DNA of 41,258 nt from a virus: the IMG/VR virus record IMGVR_UViG_3300027777_000066, positions 1 to 41,258 of that record; one strand, given 5' to 3'. Shown here piece by piece: positions 31,472-39,897 of the stretch. A program made the translations under genes and the position numbers. Position 1 is the stretch's first letter. Every line of letters starts with the position of its first letter. The notes beneath the pieces were generated by a model that worked only from the letters and a program-made list of their open reading frames with translations, was not told the origin of the DNA and made no database searches.

Positions 31472-33692
31472 TCTTGCGATCCGAGTCGAACACGCCAGCG
31501 GACACGCGGCCACGGTCCTGCTTGGCCAGTCGCGCCAGTGCCGACCCGCAGGCACCCGACCACGTGAACATGCTCCGCGCTTGGTCGCGGACAGGTGAGC
31601 CGTTATCCATCAAGCGCGTCTCAATCTCCAGAGCGGTGAACGAGCGGGGCAGGTCGTGCCAGATGCCAGCGTGCTGCACTGCGGTTGCAATCAGATCATC
31701 CAGGCGACGGGCGGGCGAGTTGGCGTCCACAGCGTCCACCAGATCGGGGTCGCGCCATGCCAGCACGCCAGAGCGTGAGTCGCGCAGATGCTCGGGAGTC
31801 ACCCAGCCGTCCAGGTCGTGCGCCAGGGCTGGCAGCTCGCGGCGCAGTGCCGCTTGCAGTTCGTTGCGCCCCTCCGGCGCGGACGTGTCGATGGGCAGCG
31901 TGATCGGGTTGAAATGCAGCAGAATCACCTTGTCTGACATGTCTGCGTCCAGAGGCGGGATGATTTGGAGTGCCTCGGGCGTGTCGTTGCAGCACACCAT
32001 GCACGCCCATACAGGCCGCACGCTGATGCTCGACGCGTGGCGCTTGCGAAGCTGCACCGCCTGCGGGTACATCGCCTCCTTGAACGCCGCACCGAACAGA
32101 CGCCGCGCACGGATGTCTGTCTGCGCTTGGCAATCGTCCACCACCAGCATCTCGGAGCCGATCAGGTCGTCGTTCCACAGCATGCCGCCGCTCCAGGCGG
32201 CGTAGGGGTTGGCAGAGCGCCCGCCAAGCACCTGCGTAGTAATCCATGCCAGCAAGCTCTTGCCGCTATTGACCTCACCGGCCAGCACCAGCATGGGCGA
32301 GGGGATGTGCGTGTGGCCGCGTACCGCCTTATAGCGACCAGACAGCCACGCCATATAGACTTCCAGCGCCGTGACGTTCGCAAACGCTTGGTTTAGCAAG
32401 CTCTCGATCAGCGGGTACTCGCCCTTGAACGGGCATGGTGGCTTGGCCTCGGACGTGATGAGGATGGGCAGCCCGTTGCTGTCCGCAGACATGCCTTGAG
32501 CGTGGCCGGCGATGTTGCCGCTCCACTGGATGCCGCCGTCAAGCTGCCGGTCCGCGATGGACGCCTTGGTTGCCCGCATCAGTTCTTTTGGGTCGGGGAA
32601 TTGGTCTGCCAGATGTCTGGCAACGCCGGTCACTACAGGCGCGGCGGCCGAGTAGATGAAGAAGGCGTTTTTAATCCTCACCAAATACTTGGCGGCGGGG
32701 CCGTCGTAGAACACGTCGGCGGGATCAAACGACTGCATGGTGGATTTGCCGACCGGGTGCAGGATGGCCGCCACATCCGAGTCAGCCTTCCAGTTTGGGT
32801 TGTCTGCGAACGGCTTGGAAAACGCGCTGCGTGCCGCGTCCACCGCCTCGGTGGGTTGCAGGGGGCGGCGCAGGCTGCCATCGTATGACTTCAGGCGCTC
32901 CACCGTGTCAGCCTCGCTCATATCCTCGATGCGGCACCACCACGCGGCGTCCATCAGCCAGGTGTGGATGCCGTTGGCTGGCGGTTGCGGGAACTCACCA
33001 TGCTGGCGGCTCAGGATGATCTTGCCATTGATCTTGATGCGCCCCTTGCCCGCGCCCTTGGGCTTGGCTGCCACCGCAGCGGCAGGCAACTCAGGCTCGG
33101 CGTCTGCCACAGGCTCGAACAATGCCTCGCGCTCCAGGTCGATCCACGCTCCGGGATCGTGGCTCACGAAGCACAGGCGGCCAGGGTCCTTGCACGCCTC
33201 GTCGATGACGAGGTTGTGGCCTCGGAAAAAGTTGCGGGCGGCGATGAACGCGCCCAGGTGCGTCGCGCTGTCTGCCGGGATGCGGGCGATGCCCTTGACG
33301 CCGTGGCCGGACGGCGACACAAACGCCGCCACAATGCGCGGTTCGGCTTGGAGTATCTCGACGATCTCATCGACAGACCAGCCGATGTTGTCGCAGGCGT
33401 CGAAGTCGAGTTGCAGGAAACCGCTGTGCGTGAAGCGCCCCTCAGCCACCGCCTTGCCGCGCTTGCCATCGCAGCAGCCGCTGATGCTCACAGCGGGCAG
33501 GTTGCGCTTGGCTAGGCTGTAGCCATCGTCGTCGCCAGCAGACAGCGCCAGACGCAGCTTGGTGATCTTCTCATCGAACTCCCCGGAGCGGACGCCCTCG
33601 ATCATGTCGGATAGAGTGAGCGTGGCTTCCGCCACGGGGGATGTGGCAGACTTATAGTAGTCGATCTGTGGGCTTGGATGGGTCATGGTCAT
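31410..33692 (-). CDS. VirE-N-type primase fused to P-loop helicase
   Basis: This 760-aa protein is the likely replication primase-helicase. The N-terminal 200 residues match the VirE-N/BT4734 type: LQLDFDACDN (about 93-102, the acidic pair of an AEP-like primase), SPSGHGVKGI (about 126-135) and DPGRLCFVSHDP (about 171-182). The middle (about 240-300) is a helical linker. The C-terminal half has Walker A LAGEVNSGKS (about 467-476), Walker B EMLVVDDCQ (about 507-515) and an arginine-rich region typical of superfamily 3 or DUF927-like phage helicases. The loading partner and a DNA polymerase are not found, so the host enzyme must be used. It ends the early operon. Walker residues support activity. 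Confidence 0.8.
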   Translation of the reverse strand: MTMTHPSPQIDYYKSATSPVAEATLTLSDMIEGVRSGEFDEKITKLRLALSAGDDDGYSLAKRNLPAVSISGCCDGKRGKAVAEGRFTHSGFLQLDFDACDNIGWSVDEIVEILQAEPRIVAAFVSPSGHGVKGIARIPADSATHLGAFIAARNFFRGHNLVIDEACKDPGRLCFVSHDPGAWIDLEREALFEPVADAEPELPAAAVAAKPKGAGKGRIKINGKIILSRQHGEFPQPPANGIHTWLMDAAWWCRIEDMSEADTVERLKSYDGSLRRPLQPTEAVDAARSAFSKPFADNPNWKADSDVAAILHPVGKSTMQSFDPADVFYDGPAAKYLVRIKNAFFIYSAAAPVVTGVARHLADQFPDPKELMRATKASIADRQLDGGIQWSGNIAGHAQGMSADSNGLPILITSEAKPPCPFKGEYPLIESLLNQAFANVTALEVYMAWLSGRYKAVRGHTHIPSPMLVLAGEVNSGKSLLAWITTQVLGGRSANPYAAWSGGMLWNDDLIGSEMLVVDDCQAQTDIRARRLFGAAFKEAMYPQAVQLRKRHASSISVRPVWACMVCCNDTPEALQIIPPLDADMSDKVILLHFNPITLPIDTSAPEGRNELQAALRRELPALAHDLDGWVTPEHLRDSRSGVLAWRDPDLVDAVDANSPARRLDDLIATAVQHAGIWHDLPRSFTALEIETRLMDNGSPVRDQARSMFTWSGACGSALARLAKQDRGRVSAGVFDSDRKINRYWISASLWTSQDAERTY

Positions 33693-33743
33693 GGGGTGTT
33701 CTTGGCTTGGAGTTGTAGCGTGTGGATCATGCGTTTCAGAAAT

Positions 33744-35168
33744 TCAATATAGAGAATCAGATCGGCTCGGTTCATTTTGTGTGGTGACTTCATGTGTTTG
33801 GGAAACTTGTTTGCCTGCCATGCGTTGCAGGGCGTGGACGGCGTGGAGCAAGCCCGTCTGCGTGTCGCTCTTGTCTCGCAGCGCCTCGGCCACCGCGTCG
33901 TCGATGGTGCCAGCGGCGATCAGACGGTAGATGATCGTCTCCGCAGCCTGGCCGGTGCGGATCAGTCTAGCGTTGGTCTGTAGGTACGTCTCGTTAGAGT
34001 AGGTCAGGCTCATCCACACCGCGATGCGGCAGGATTTTTGCAGCCCGTCGATGCCGTGGGATAGCGACCGCGCGTCAGCCACCCAGGTATGTATCTCACC
34101 GCGCTGAAACTCGGCCATGTCGCGCTCGTCGAACATGCGGGCACCGGGGATGGCAGCCAGAACGCGGGCGCTCTCATGTTTGAACGCGCACAGCACCAGC
34201 ATCGGCTCGCGGCCATGCTTGGCCCGCAGCTTTTCCAGCGCGGCCACCTTGGCGTCATGCACCGGCAGGATGTTGCGGTCCTCGTCGTAAACCGCGCCGC
34301 TGGTTAGCTGTAGCAGCTTAGCGCAGAGTGTGGCGGCGGTCAGTGCGACCACCTCGCCGGAGGTATCAATTGATACCAGCAATTCCTTTTCCAACGTCTT
34401 GTACTGGCGCTTTGCGTCCGGCGGCAGGACGATTGGAACGTCCACCACCGATGACGCGGGCATGTCGTTGTCCTCGCCCAGCAGCACCAGACAGACATCA
34501 GACAACGCTGCGTCGATCTCCTCCTTGCAGCCCTTGCGCAGCTTGTAGGAGTATCCCATGTAGTCGGCTTGATGAAAATAGGCGTCCTTGTAGCCGGTGA
34601 ACGTCTTGCCCAGCCGCTCTCCGTCGTCGAGCAGGCGGGCTTGCGCGAACAAGTCGAGGTAGTCGTTAGGCACCGGCGTGCCGGTCAGCCCCCACCTGCG
34701 GGCGAACTTGGGCAGATGCTTGCGCAGCGCCTTGAACCGCTTGGACGCATGGTTTTTTGCTAGGCTCAACTCGTCGATGACCAACGTGTCCACCGGGCAG
34801 TGCGCGGAGCGTGGCGGAAACATATCTGGAAGACGGTTAGGCAGCATCTCCGAGTTGATTAGATAGATGTCCGCGCTGCCGTCGTGCCATGCCTGCATGC
34901 CCTCCGCCGTGCGCAGGTGGGCTACCCGCATCCATGCGCTGTGCGTCCATCGCGCCACTTGGGCAGGCCATGTGATCGAGCAGACACGCAACGGGGCAAC
35001 GATGAGCGCCGCCTTGAACTGTCCGCAGACGGCTAGCGTGTCAATCGCCGCCAGCGTCACCACCGTCTTACCCTTGCCCGGTGGCACGAACAAGGCCGCA
35101 CGCTCACGATCAACCAGATGGCCGATCATCGCCGGTTGATAAGGGAATGGGTGGAATGTCTCAGGCAT
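33744..35168 (-). CDS. SNF2-family DEAD-box-like helicase/translocase
   Basis: The 474-aa protein has helicase superfamily 2 motifs: motif I PPGKGKT (29-35), motif II DELS (132-135, replacing DEAH), motif III LTGTP (161-165) and a motif VI-like NARLIRTGQ (about 406-414). Such phage SNF2 proteins move on double-stranded DNA. They are regularly found next to a VRR-NUC nuclease gene, as here (the next gene upstream, 2 bp away). Roles in recombination or replication-fork restart have been proposed for this pair; no direct evidence is in the sequence. Walker A lacks the usual first Gly spacing but keeps GKT. Confidence 0.85.
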   Translation of the reverse strand: MPETFHPFPYQPAMIGHLVDRERAALFVPPGKGKTVVTLAAIDTLAVCGQFKAALIVAPLRVCSITWPAQVARWTHSAWMRVAHLRTAEGMQAWHDGSADIYLINSEMLPNRLPDMFPPRSAHCPVDTLVIDELSLAKNHASKRFKALRKHLPKFARRWGLTGTPVPNDYLDLFAQARLLDDGERLGKTFTGYKDAYFHQADYMGYSYKLRKGCKEEIDAALSDVCLVLLGEDNDMPASSVVDVPIVLPPDAKRQYKTLEKELLVSIDTSGEVVALTAATLCAKLLQLTSGAVYDEDRNILPVHDAKVAALEKLRAKHGREPMLVLCAFKHESARVLAAIPGARMFDERDMAEFQRGEIHTWVADARSLSHGIDGLQKSCRIAVWMSLTYSNETYLQTNARLIRTGQAAETIIYRLIAAGTIDDAVAEALRDKSDTQTGLLHAVHALQRMAGKQVSQTHEVTTQNEPSRSDSLY

Positions 35169-35170
35169 GA

Positions 35171-35443
35171 TTAAAGAATGGTGAAGACAGCAGCACGCCC
35201 TGCCGCGATTGAGTCCACGGACACAGCCGGGATGTCCTGCTTACACAGGTCGTTCATCCACTTTTTTTGCAGAGCGGTGGGCTCCTTGCCCGGGGCCTTG
35301 AACTCGATGAATATTACCCTTCCTTTGCAGATGAACATCCGGTCTGGCACTCCCCGGTGGCCGGGTGTCGCGTTCTTGATAGATATGCAGCCGTTGGCGC
35401 GAGCGTAGTCGCAGACAGCTTTCTCGATGGTGGATTCCCTCAT
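35171..35443 (-). CDS. VRR-NUC domain nuclease
   Basis: This 90-aa protein is a minimal VRR-NUC, a PD-(D/E)XK-fold nuclease. Visible residues are E6 (TIEKAV), G31-V-P-D34 and the core F46-E47-F-K49 in IFIEFKAPG, then Q59 in ALQKKW. Such stand-alone domains can act on branched DNA such as Holliday junctions. It lies 2 bp from the SNF2 gene and its start overlaps the end of the methyltransferase-like gene by 4 bp (ATGA). The pair is widespread in phages. All active residues are present. Confidence 0.88.
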   Translation of the reverse strand: MRESTIEKAVCDYARANGCISIKNATPGHRGVPDRMFICKGRVIFIEFKAPGKEPTALQKKWMNDLCKQDIPAVSVDSIAAGRAAVFTIL

Positions 35444-36405
35444 GGCTTGGATGCTTCCTTGGATGGTTCAATAAAACTGTTGTCCCCAAGAATTGGACGC
35501 GCCATCAGCACGCCGTGGAACGTCTCATATTCCATGCCGTCTTGGGTCGGCCCTGGGCATTCGCATTCTTCGCAGTAGTCCAGCCCGCAGAGTGAGCAGA
35601 CTTCGCCAAGCTCCCCGGTTTCCTCGTCGTAGCCGTCGCAGTCTGCCGCGAAGCTCACGCGCCGCCATCCGGTATCACCGCCCCATTGCAGAGCCATCGC
35701 GTCCGCGATTCCCTGATACGTCTTGGAGCGTTCGCGCCAGCGGTCAGGCGACGGTGTGAGCTTGTTCTGGCCGTTGTCGCATTGATTCGCCCAGCGTGGC
35801 TTTCCGTCCACCATCCGGGGCGGGACGTTTGCGGTTGGCCGGAGTTTCGGCAGACCTTTCAGCCATAGCCCGGTGGTCTTGCTCGCATCGTCCCCGAACT
35901 GGTGCGGGTGGACGTATTGACAGGCTTTGCGGATGTTGCTGGAGATCGCGCCCACGGGGTTCTCAATGGCAATGCGCGGGCAGTCCGCATCCATGAACAG
36001 GCGCACGAAGTCCAGAGCCTCGGCTTGCGCCTTCCGGCGATCCTCGCCCACCAGTGTTCCCTGTTTCACTTTCTGGTGATACCCCACACCGGGGAATTTG
36101 TCATAGTCCGGGTCACTGAATGCCCATGCTGCCGCTACGTTCAGATAGGTGCATGGCGGGTGAGCGATGATTAGATCCCATCCGTTGCCGAGAATGTCCC
36201 GAACGTCGCCCGTGTAGTGGTCGCCGGGTGTTTCGGTTTCCAGCATATCGCAGGACGTGGCGACGTGTCCCAGGGCGTTGAAGGCATCCCGGACGGTTCC
36301 CGATGACTCGCAAGCCACAAGAACACGAAGAGGGACAACAAGACGCTGCATGGAATGCCGAGGAGCATCCTGCGCGAGTTCGAGCGTTAATTGGTCGGCA
36401 TCCAT
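35440..36405 (-). CDS. Cytosine-methyltransferase-like protein with C-terminal zinc finger
   Basis: The ATG at 36405 lies 4 bp after the stop of the preceding gene; an upstream start at 36432 would add nine residues and overlap it. The protein has an SAM-binding motif I (VLVACESSGTVRDAF, about 28-42) and motif IV with the catalytic-type Cys, IIAHPPCTYLN (79-89). A motif VI-like IENPVG follows at about 150. A C-terminal four-plus-Cys finger, CSLCGLDYCEECECPG, ends the protein. This is a divergent phage family whose methylation has rarely been tested. It may protect phage DNA or only bind it. The PPC Cys is intact. Confidence 0.75.
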   Translation of the reverse strand: MDADQLTLELAQDAPRHSMQRLVVPLRVLVACESSGTVRDAFNALGHVATSCDMLETETPGDHYTGDVRDILGNGWDLIIAHPPCTYLNVAAAWAFSDPDYDKFPGVGYHQKVKQGTLVGEDRRKAQAEALDFVRLFMDADCPRIAIENPVGAISSNIRKACQYVHPHQFGDDASKTTGLWLKGLPKLRPTANVPPRMVDGKPRWANQCDNGQNKLTPSPDRWRERSKTYQGIADAMALQWGGDTGWRRVSFAADCDGYDEETGELGEVCSLCGLDYCEECECPGPTQDGMEYETFHGVLMARPILGDNSFIEPSKEASKP

Positions 36406-36409
36406 GAGC

Positions 36410-36700
36410 TTATGCGTTCGCCGGGAAATCACGGACCTCCATGATGCGGCTTGTTTTGATTCCTCCGTGGACGGGAATCATTCGGACGTTGCAAAGGGCG
36501 TCCTCAACTTCTCTGCGAACATTTTTCGACAACGATTCCAAGTCGAGCGTCCTAAACGCTAGCGTCTTTTCGAGTCGCTGGACGTATCGCTCTAACCCTG
36601 CAATCTTTCTATCTCGTTGATCCAGACGGCGAACAAGTCGCTGGACCACAACGCCATGACTGGCGCTGTTTTGGGGTGGGGGTTCGTTGGTTTCAGTCAT
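36410..36700 (-). CDS. Coiled-coil protein, 96 aa
   Basis: The start is set at the ATG at 36700 (MTETNEPPPQ), which overlaps the previous stop by 8 bp; a longer reading has no support. After a Pro-rich start, residues about 20-75 form a strong basic coiled coil (VQRLVRRLDQRDRKIAGLERYVQRLEKTLAF as a region). The C-terminal part is VEDALCNVRMIPV. Function unknown. It could be a DNA-binding or oligomerising accessory factor of the replication genes. This region (36.4-37.2 kb) is more AT-rich than its surroundings. Confidence 0.55.
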   Translation of the reverse strand: MTETNEPPPQNSASHGVVVQRLVRRLDQRDRKIAGLERYVQRLEKTLAFRTLDLESLSKNVRREVEDALCNVRMIPVHGGIKTSRIMEVRDFPANA

Positions 36701-37112
36701 GGCGTGGGTCAGCTTGAGCGTTCGGCAGAAAAGAATCACAACATCCAGTGGCTTCCACATCGCCCCATGCTTCGGGAGAATTATCGTTCGTGCATCGGAG
36801 TTGGTCGTATCGACCTTCCAGCGGCATGGACCATCGGCAGTTCGCGCATTGTTTCTTGATCGGATGCAGAGCAGAGCATGCGATTTGCGATGCGTGCTTG
36901 AGTGTTTTGATTTCACGACTTCCTTCGCCAGATCCGCGTTGCATGATGCACTGAGCACTAATATCTTGTAGCGCGGTCCTATATTGATTGCGCTCGACCA
37001 TCACCGACATCAGTTCGTTTTGCAGGTCTGATATGATTGATTTCCAGTCATCCGAAGATGCCGAACAAGACGCAGCATCTGACGGGCTTTCACTTTGTTG
37101 TTTCGTTTTCAT
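36693..37112 (-). CDS. Zinc-ribbon-like Cys-rich protein, 139 aa
   Basis: Residues about 22-50 are helical (DDWKSIISDLQNELMSVMVERNQYR). A Cys set follows: CANCRW (about 88-93), CTND (about 107) and GCCDSF (about 122-128), suggesting a treble-clef or zinc ribbon. The start overlaps the previous stop by 4 bp (ATGA). Many phage early genes of this type have only a Cys-cluster in common. No enzyme motif is visible. Function unknown. Confidence 0.6.
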   Translation of the reverse strand: MKTKQQSESPSDAASCSASSDDWKSIISDLQNELMSVMVERNQYRTALQDISAQCIMQRGSGEGSREIKTLKHASQIACSALHPIKKQCANCRWSMPLEGRYDQLRCTNDNSPEAWGDVEATGCCDSFLPNAQADPRHD

Positions 37113-37324
37113 GACTGTTTATTGGTGCGCGGCTGCGCTTTGGCGTTCGCCTCAAAATATTTTCTTCCATTAGCGGTGATTTTCACCTTGTCCCCAGCCC
37201 ATTTGCCAAAACACACTTCTGCAAAGATCGGCGGGGTCTGTGTGTTTGCATATTGCTTCCATGATCGTTTCAGTTGCGGAGATTCCACCGGGGGCAGAGG
37301 GCGAGCTACTTCCGGCTCGCTCAT
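37109..37324 (-). CDS. 71-aa basic protein of unknown function
   Basis: The start at 37324 reads MSEPEVARPLPPVESPQLKR. A start further upstream would run over the end of the 249-aa gene and looks unlikely. The protein has a Pro-rich N-terminus, an aromatic centre (SWKQYANTQTPPIF) and a basic end (KVKITANGRKYFEANAKAQ), the last resembling a small winged or OB-type strand pattern. The stop overlaps the next start (ATGA). Function is unknown. Confidence 0.5.
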   Translation of the reverse strand: MSEPEVARPLPPVESPQLKRSWKQYANTQTPPIFAEVCFGKWAGDKVKITANGRKYFEANAKAQPRTNKQS

Positions 37325-37349
37325 CCGTTCCACCCCCAGCGGAAAAAGG

Positions 37350-38099
37350 TTAGCGGCTCGATACCACCGGCTTCTTAAACACCCGCAGGCCAATGCGTTC
37401 ACCGGCGGCCACAATATCTCGACCATGCTCGTCAGCGTCGCGCAGCCAGGTGAGGATGGCCATCCGCGACGGGATGATCGTCACCAAGTCGCGGCGGGTG
37501 TCTGCCAGCTTGTCTGTATCGTCCACCTCAAAGTCGATGGCGAAGCGCACGCCGTTGGGCGATGCCAGCTCTGCCACGCTGGCGCTTGCAGCCATGCGCT
37601 CGTCCAGCGCCGTCTGTCGCGCCTTGGCCGCAGCGATGGCCGCCAGCGTGTCAGACAGCTTACTGCTATCCGCCGCGGCTGCCGCAGCCTGCTCTGCCGC
37701 CACCCGCGCCGCCTGTGCCACCTCAAACGCAGCCCGCTCCACCGCCAGCGCCGCTGCCTGCTCTGCGGCCACCGACTCTGCGTGGTCGCCCACTAGCCTG
37801 TGAATGCGTTCTTCCTCGGCCTTGATGCCAGCCACAAACTCAGCGGCGGTCGCATCTATGAGCTTGCCTATCCGATTGACCGGCTCCTTCACCATCTTGC
37901 GGCATTTTTCAACCTCGATGCGCATCTGGCCAAGCGTGCGCGATACGTGTTGTGCGTCCGCGCTATCGTCGTTTGTCGCCACGCCCGTCACACTGGCTGC
38001 CAGCACCAGCATCGAGGCTTTACGTTTCTCCGCGTCGGGTGAGATGGTTAGCGAGTAACCGTTGCCTTGTAGAATCAGGGATTCTGTGTCTGTGTTCAT
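37350..38099 (-). CDS. Coiled-coil protein next to DNA-metabolism genes, 249 aa
   Basis: The N-terminal domain (about 1-60) is beta-like with ILQGNGYSLTISPDAEKRK. It is followed by a long Ala/Glu-rich coiled coil (about 60-175, including VAAEQAAALAVERAAFEVA and ARVAAEQAAAAAADSSK). A C-terminal globular end (about 185-249) has FEVDDTDKLA and ILTWLRDADEHGRD. This layout is common in phage recombination or nuclease-accessory proteins of unknown activity, found near annealing and ssDNA-binding proteins. The start follows an A/T-rich leader with ACCAATTTAATACC. Confidence 0.6.
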   Translation of the reverse strand: MNTDTESLILQGNGYSLTISPDAEKRKASMLVLAASVTGVATNDDSADAQHVSRTLGQMRIEVEKCRKMVKEPVNRIGKLIDATAAEFVAGIKAEEERIHRLVGDHAESVAAEQAAALAVERAAFEVAQAARVAAEQAAAAAADSSKLSDTLAAIAAAKARQTALDERMAASASVAELASPNGVRFAIDFEVDDTDKLADTRRDLVTIIPSRMAILTWLRDADEHGRDIVAAGERIGLRVFKKPVVSSR

Positions 38100-38161
38100 G
38101 GTATTAAATTGGTTCGTGGTATATGTTTTCGTCGTGGCTGTCGTGGTCGGGATCTATGGGT

Positions 38162-38326
38162 TCATCTTGGAAAAAATCCGCGCAGGTCGGTGCGCAAGTG
38201 GCCGCTGCAGACGCACGCCCCTCGGCGGAGCAGTCGGCAGCGTTGGCGGTAGCATGTATCACAGTGGTCAGGGTGGCAGGGGTGTTCGCGGGCGGCTCTG
38301 GCTAGGGTAGCCAGCCGCTCGCGCAA
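38162..38326 (-). CDS. Possible 54-aa Cys-rich peptide with TTG start
   Basis: A TTG at 38326, 2 bp after the preceding stop, opens a frame ending at 38162. The peptide LRERLATLARAAREHPCHPD holds a helix, then Cys/His residues (CHPDHCDTCYRQRC and CVCSGH) that could bind zinc. It fills most of the otherwise empty 38100-38328 gap. Its rare start and lack of leader make it uncertain. It could also be a chance ORF in GC-rich DNA. Confidence 0.4.
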   Translation of the reverse strand: MRERLATLARAAREHPCHPDHCDTCYRQRCRLLRRGACVCSGHLRTDLRGFFPR

Positions 38327-38328
38327 AG

Positions 38329-38718
38329 TCAGAACGGTTGATCTGATAGGGCCGCAGGATGCTCCCACAGCAGCCACGGCAGACGGTGGAGCAGCAGCGG
38401 CTGCAACCCCTCCCGAGTCGGCCGCGCCGCCAGCCAGCAGGTCTCCGGGTCTACCGGGTCGCGCATCAGGCACAAATCCGTCTCGAAGCTGTTCATTGCC
38501 TGGTGCCACGTCGCCACCTCCGCGCTCGCGCCCACCGGCAGCATCGGCAGCGCCTCGCCAGCCGTGCGCGACAGGCTGCGGTTCTCCGCCGGCAGCGATC
38601 GGGCAGTCTCGTCGGGAGAGGGTCTGTCTGTCAGCACCACTCCCGCAGACGGCTTTCCCGGCAGTGCGGCAGCGGCGGCTTTCTTCTTTGCGGCGATGAT
38701 TTCAGCGATGGTGGCCAT
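38329..38718 (-). CDS. Conserved phage early protein, 129 aa
   Basis: The start is placed at the ATG at 38718 (MATIAEIIAAKKKAAAAALPG), seven codons after a possible upstream start. The N-terminal helix is Ala/Lys-rich, followed by a Pro/Ser linker. The C-terminal 60 residues, WHQAMNSFETDLCLMRDPVDPETCWLAA with LQPLLLHRLPWLLWE, match a small domain I recall from many phage genomes next to recombination genes; its function is not known to me. Context beside the DNA-binding protein gene at 38796 fits DNA metabolism. Confidence 0.6.
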   Translation of the reverse strand: MATIAEIIAAKKKAAAAALPGKPSAGVVLTDRPSPDETARSLPAENRSLSRTAGEALPMLPVGASAEVATWHQAMNSFETDLCLMRDPVDPETCWLAARPTREGLQPLLLHRLPWLLWEHPAALSDQPF

Positions 38719-38795
38719 GTCGTTATTTCTCTCACCCACAATGCCCCACCCCGAGAAACTCAGGGTGAGGCGCTTCGATTAACCCTTGGGGTAAA

Positions 38796-39527
38796 TCAAA
38801 ACTTAATGTCATCCTCGCCACCGGCCAGCAGCGCAGCCACTTCTTTGAGAGCAGCGATAAGAGCGGCGTCCTCCGTGTTGCCCGCCGCGATGGCGTTTGG
38901 CAGCCACTTCTCGATCAGTGCGACAACGCCCGCCTGGTCAGTCTCTCCGATCTCGTCGAGCGTCTTGCCCTTGTAGCGGCCCACATGCACCACCACGCTG
39001 CCCCAATCCAGAACCGCAGCAGACTGAGTCTTGCTGGCTGTGACGCTTTGTGGCGCGTCGTCGTCATCCTGCACCGCGTCGTCGCGGTCCTTGATGCGCT
39101 TGTATTTTCCAGACGGCTTCAGCGCCACCTTGTCTGGCTTCATCGTCGAGATGTTAGCGTATGTCTGATCGTCCTTGTGAGCGTGCACCACCTCGATCTT
39201 CAAGCCCATGCCGATGAGTGTCTCGGTGTCGAACTCCGCCAGCTCCGCCGACGTAAGCTCGCGGCCCATCATCTTTTTCAAGTCCTTGCGGATCGCGCTC
39301 TTCACGTCCAGCGATGGCGTGTAGCCACGCGTCCAGATGCAGTAGCGGCGGTTCTCGTTCTCCTCGTCAGTCACCTCCGTCTCGATCACCAACCGGAATT
39401 CCTCCTTCTCACCGAAGGCCGTCATGCGCTTTTTCAGCGGCGTAATATCGACGATGACAGCACGGATGTAGTCTTCAGTTTCGGGATGCGATTTGAATGC
39501 CCCGCCTTTTTTTTCACTTAGTTTCAT
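38796..39527 (-). CDS. Putative ssDNA-binding protein with ExoX-like C-terminal domain
   Basis: The start is set at the ATG at 39527, right after an (AAC)6 leader; a longer reading upstream would translate that repeat as poly-Thr. Residues about 10-125 (DYIRAVIVDITPLKKR, EEFRLVIETEV, IWTRGYTPSL, AIRKDLKKMMGR) resemble an OB-fold/DUF669-like domain of phage DNA-binding proteins. An acidic, disordered segment (DDAVQDDDDAP) follows. The last about 70 residues contain VHVGRYKGKTLDEIGETD, which is the pattern of the ExoX-like C-terminal domain. It would protect or process single-stranded DNA during phage replication. Confidence 0.65.
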   Translation of the reverse strand: MKLSEKKGGAFKSHPETEDYIRAVIVDITPLKKRMTAFGEKEEFRLVIETEVTDEENENRRYCIWTRGYTPSLDVKSAIRKDLKKMMGRELTSAELAEFDTETLIGMGLKIEVVHAHKDDQTYANISTMKPDKVALKPSGKYKRIKDRDDAVQDDDDAPQSVTASKTQSAAVLDWGSVVVHVGRYKGKTLDEIGETDQAGVVALIEKWLPNAIAAGNTEDAALIAALKEVAALLAGGEDDIKF

Positions 39528-39547
39528 TGTTGTTGTTGTTGTTGTTA
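39528..39547 (-). promoter_or_regulatory. AAC-repeat leader just upstream of the start codon
   Basis: On the mRNA strand, six AAC triplets run directly into the ATG at 39527, following the TAA stop at 39545-39547 of the preceding small gene. There is no Shine-Dalgarno. An unstructured CAA-type leader is known to raise translation in other systems (the plant-virus omega leader); a similar effect here is inference. Confidence 0.6.
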
Positions 39548-39694
39548 GAAAAATCGGATCACGCAGTACACCTCCGCGATGATGCTTGCGATGGCAGCCA
39601 CGGCCAGCGCCCACGCCACCACAAAATCGCGGTAGAGTCCGCGCACCTTGCGGCGCGCCGGGAAGACGTAGATGATCGGCAGGAAATGTTTCAT
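39545..39694 (-). CDS. 49-aa single-TM protein
   Basis: Starts at the ATG at 39694, which overlaps the preceding stop (ATGA), and ends at TAA 39545-39547. The peptide has a short basic part, FPARRKVRGLYRD, and one hydrophobic segment, FVVAWALAVAAIASIIAEVY (about 24-43). It is inside a run of very small early genes (39545-39989), two of which are membrane peptides. Such early membrane proteins can block superinfection or alter host membranes; the role here is unknown. Confidence 0.6.
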   Translation of the reverse strand: MKHFLPIIYVFPARRKVRGLYRDFVVAWALAVAAIASIIAEVYCVIRFF

Positions 39695-39897
39695 CGTGGC
39701 GTGCGGGTTTTTAGATGTACAGACCCCACCCGGCGGGCAGCTTCCAACAAGTCACCGCAGCGTATCCAAACGCTGTCGGTGCCGCGCAGGCTCGCCGCCA
39801 TTGACTCCAGCATGCCGCGTTCCTCCACCGGATGAATGCCCGTCGTGATCGCCCGGTAGCCCGTGTCGATCGCCTCTTGTTGTGTGATGATTCTCAT
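39691..39897 (-). CDS. 68-aa early protein, unknown
   Basis: Begins MRIITQQEAIDTGYRAITTG and is linked on both sides by 4-bp overlaps with small genes, which supports it being real. It is likely a small alpha/beta protein with a helical segment (about 27-45, RGMLESMAASLRGTDSVWI) and a basic tail. No motif is recognised. Function unknown. Confidence 0.55.
   Translation of the reverse strand: MRIITQQEAIDTGYRAITTGIHPVEERGMLESMAASLRGTDSVWIRCGDLLEAARRVGSVHLKTRTPR

Noticed and set aside
38740-38795. CACCC...GGGTG inverted repeat as a terminator
   Set aside because: The stem has a mismatch and no T-run on either strand, and it lies inside a same-strand operon.
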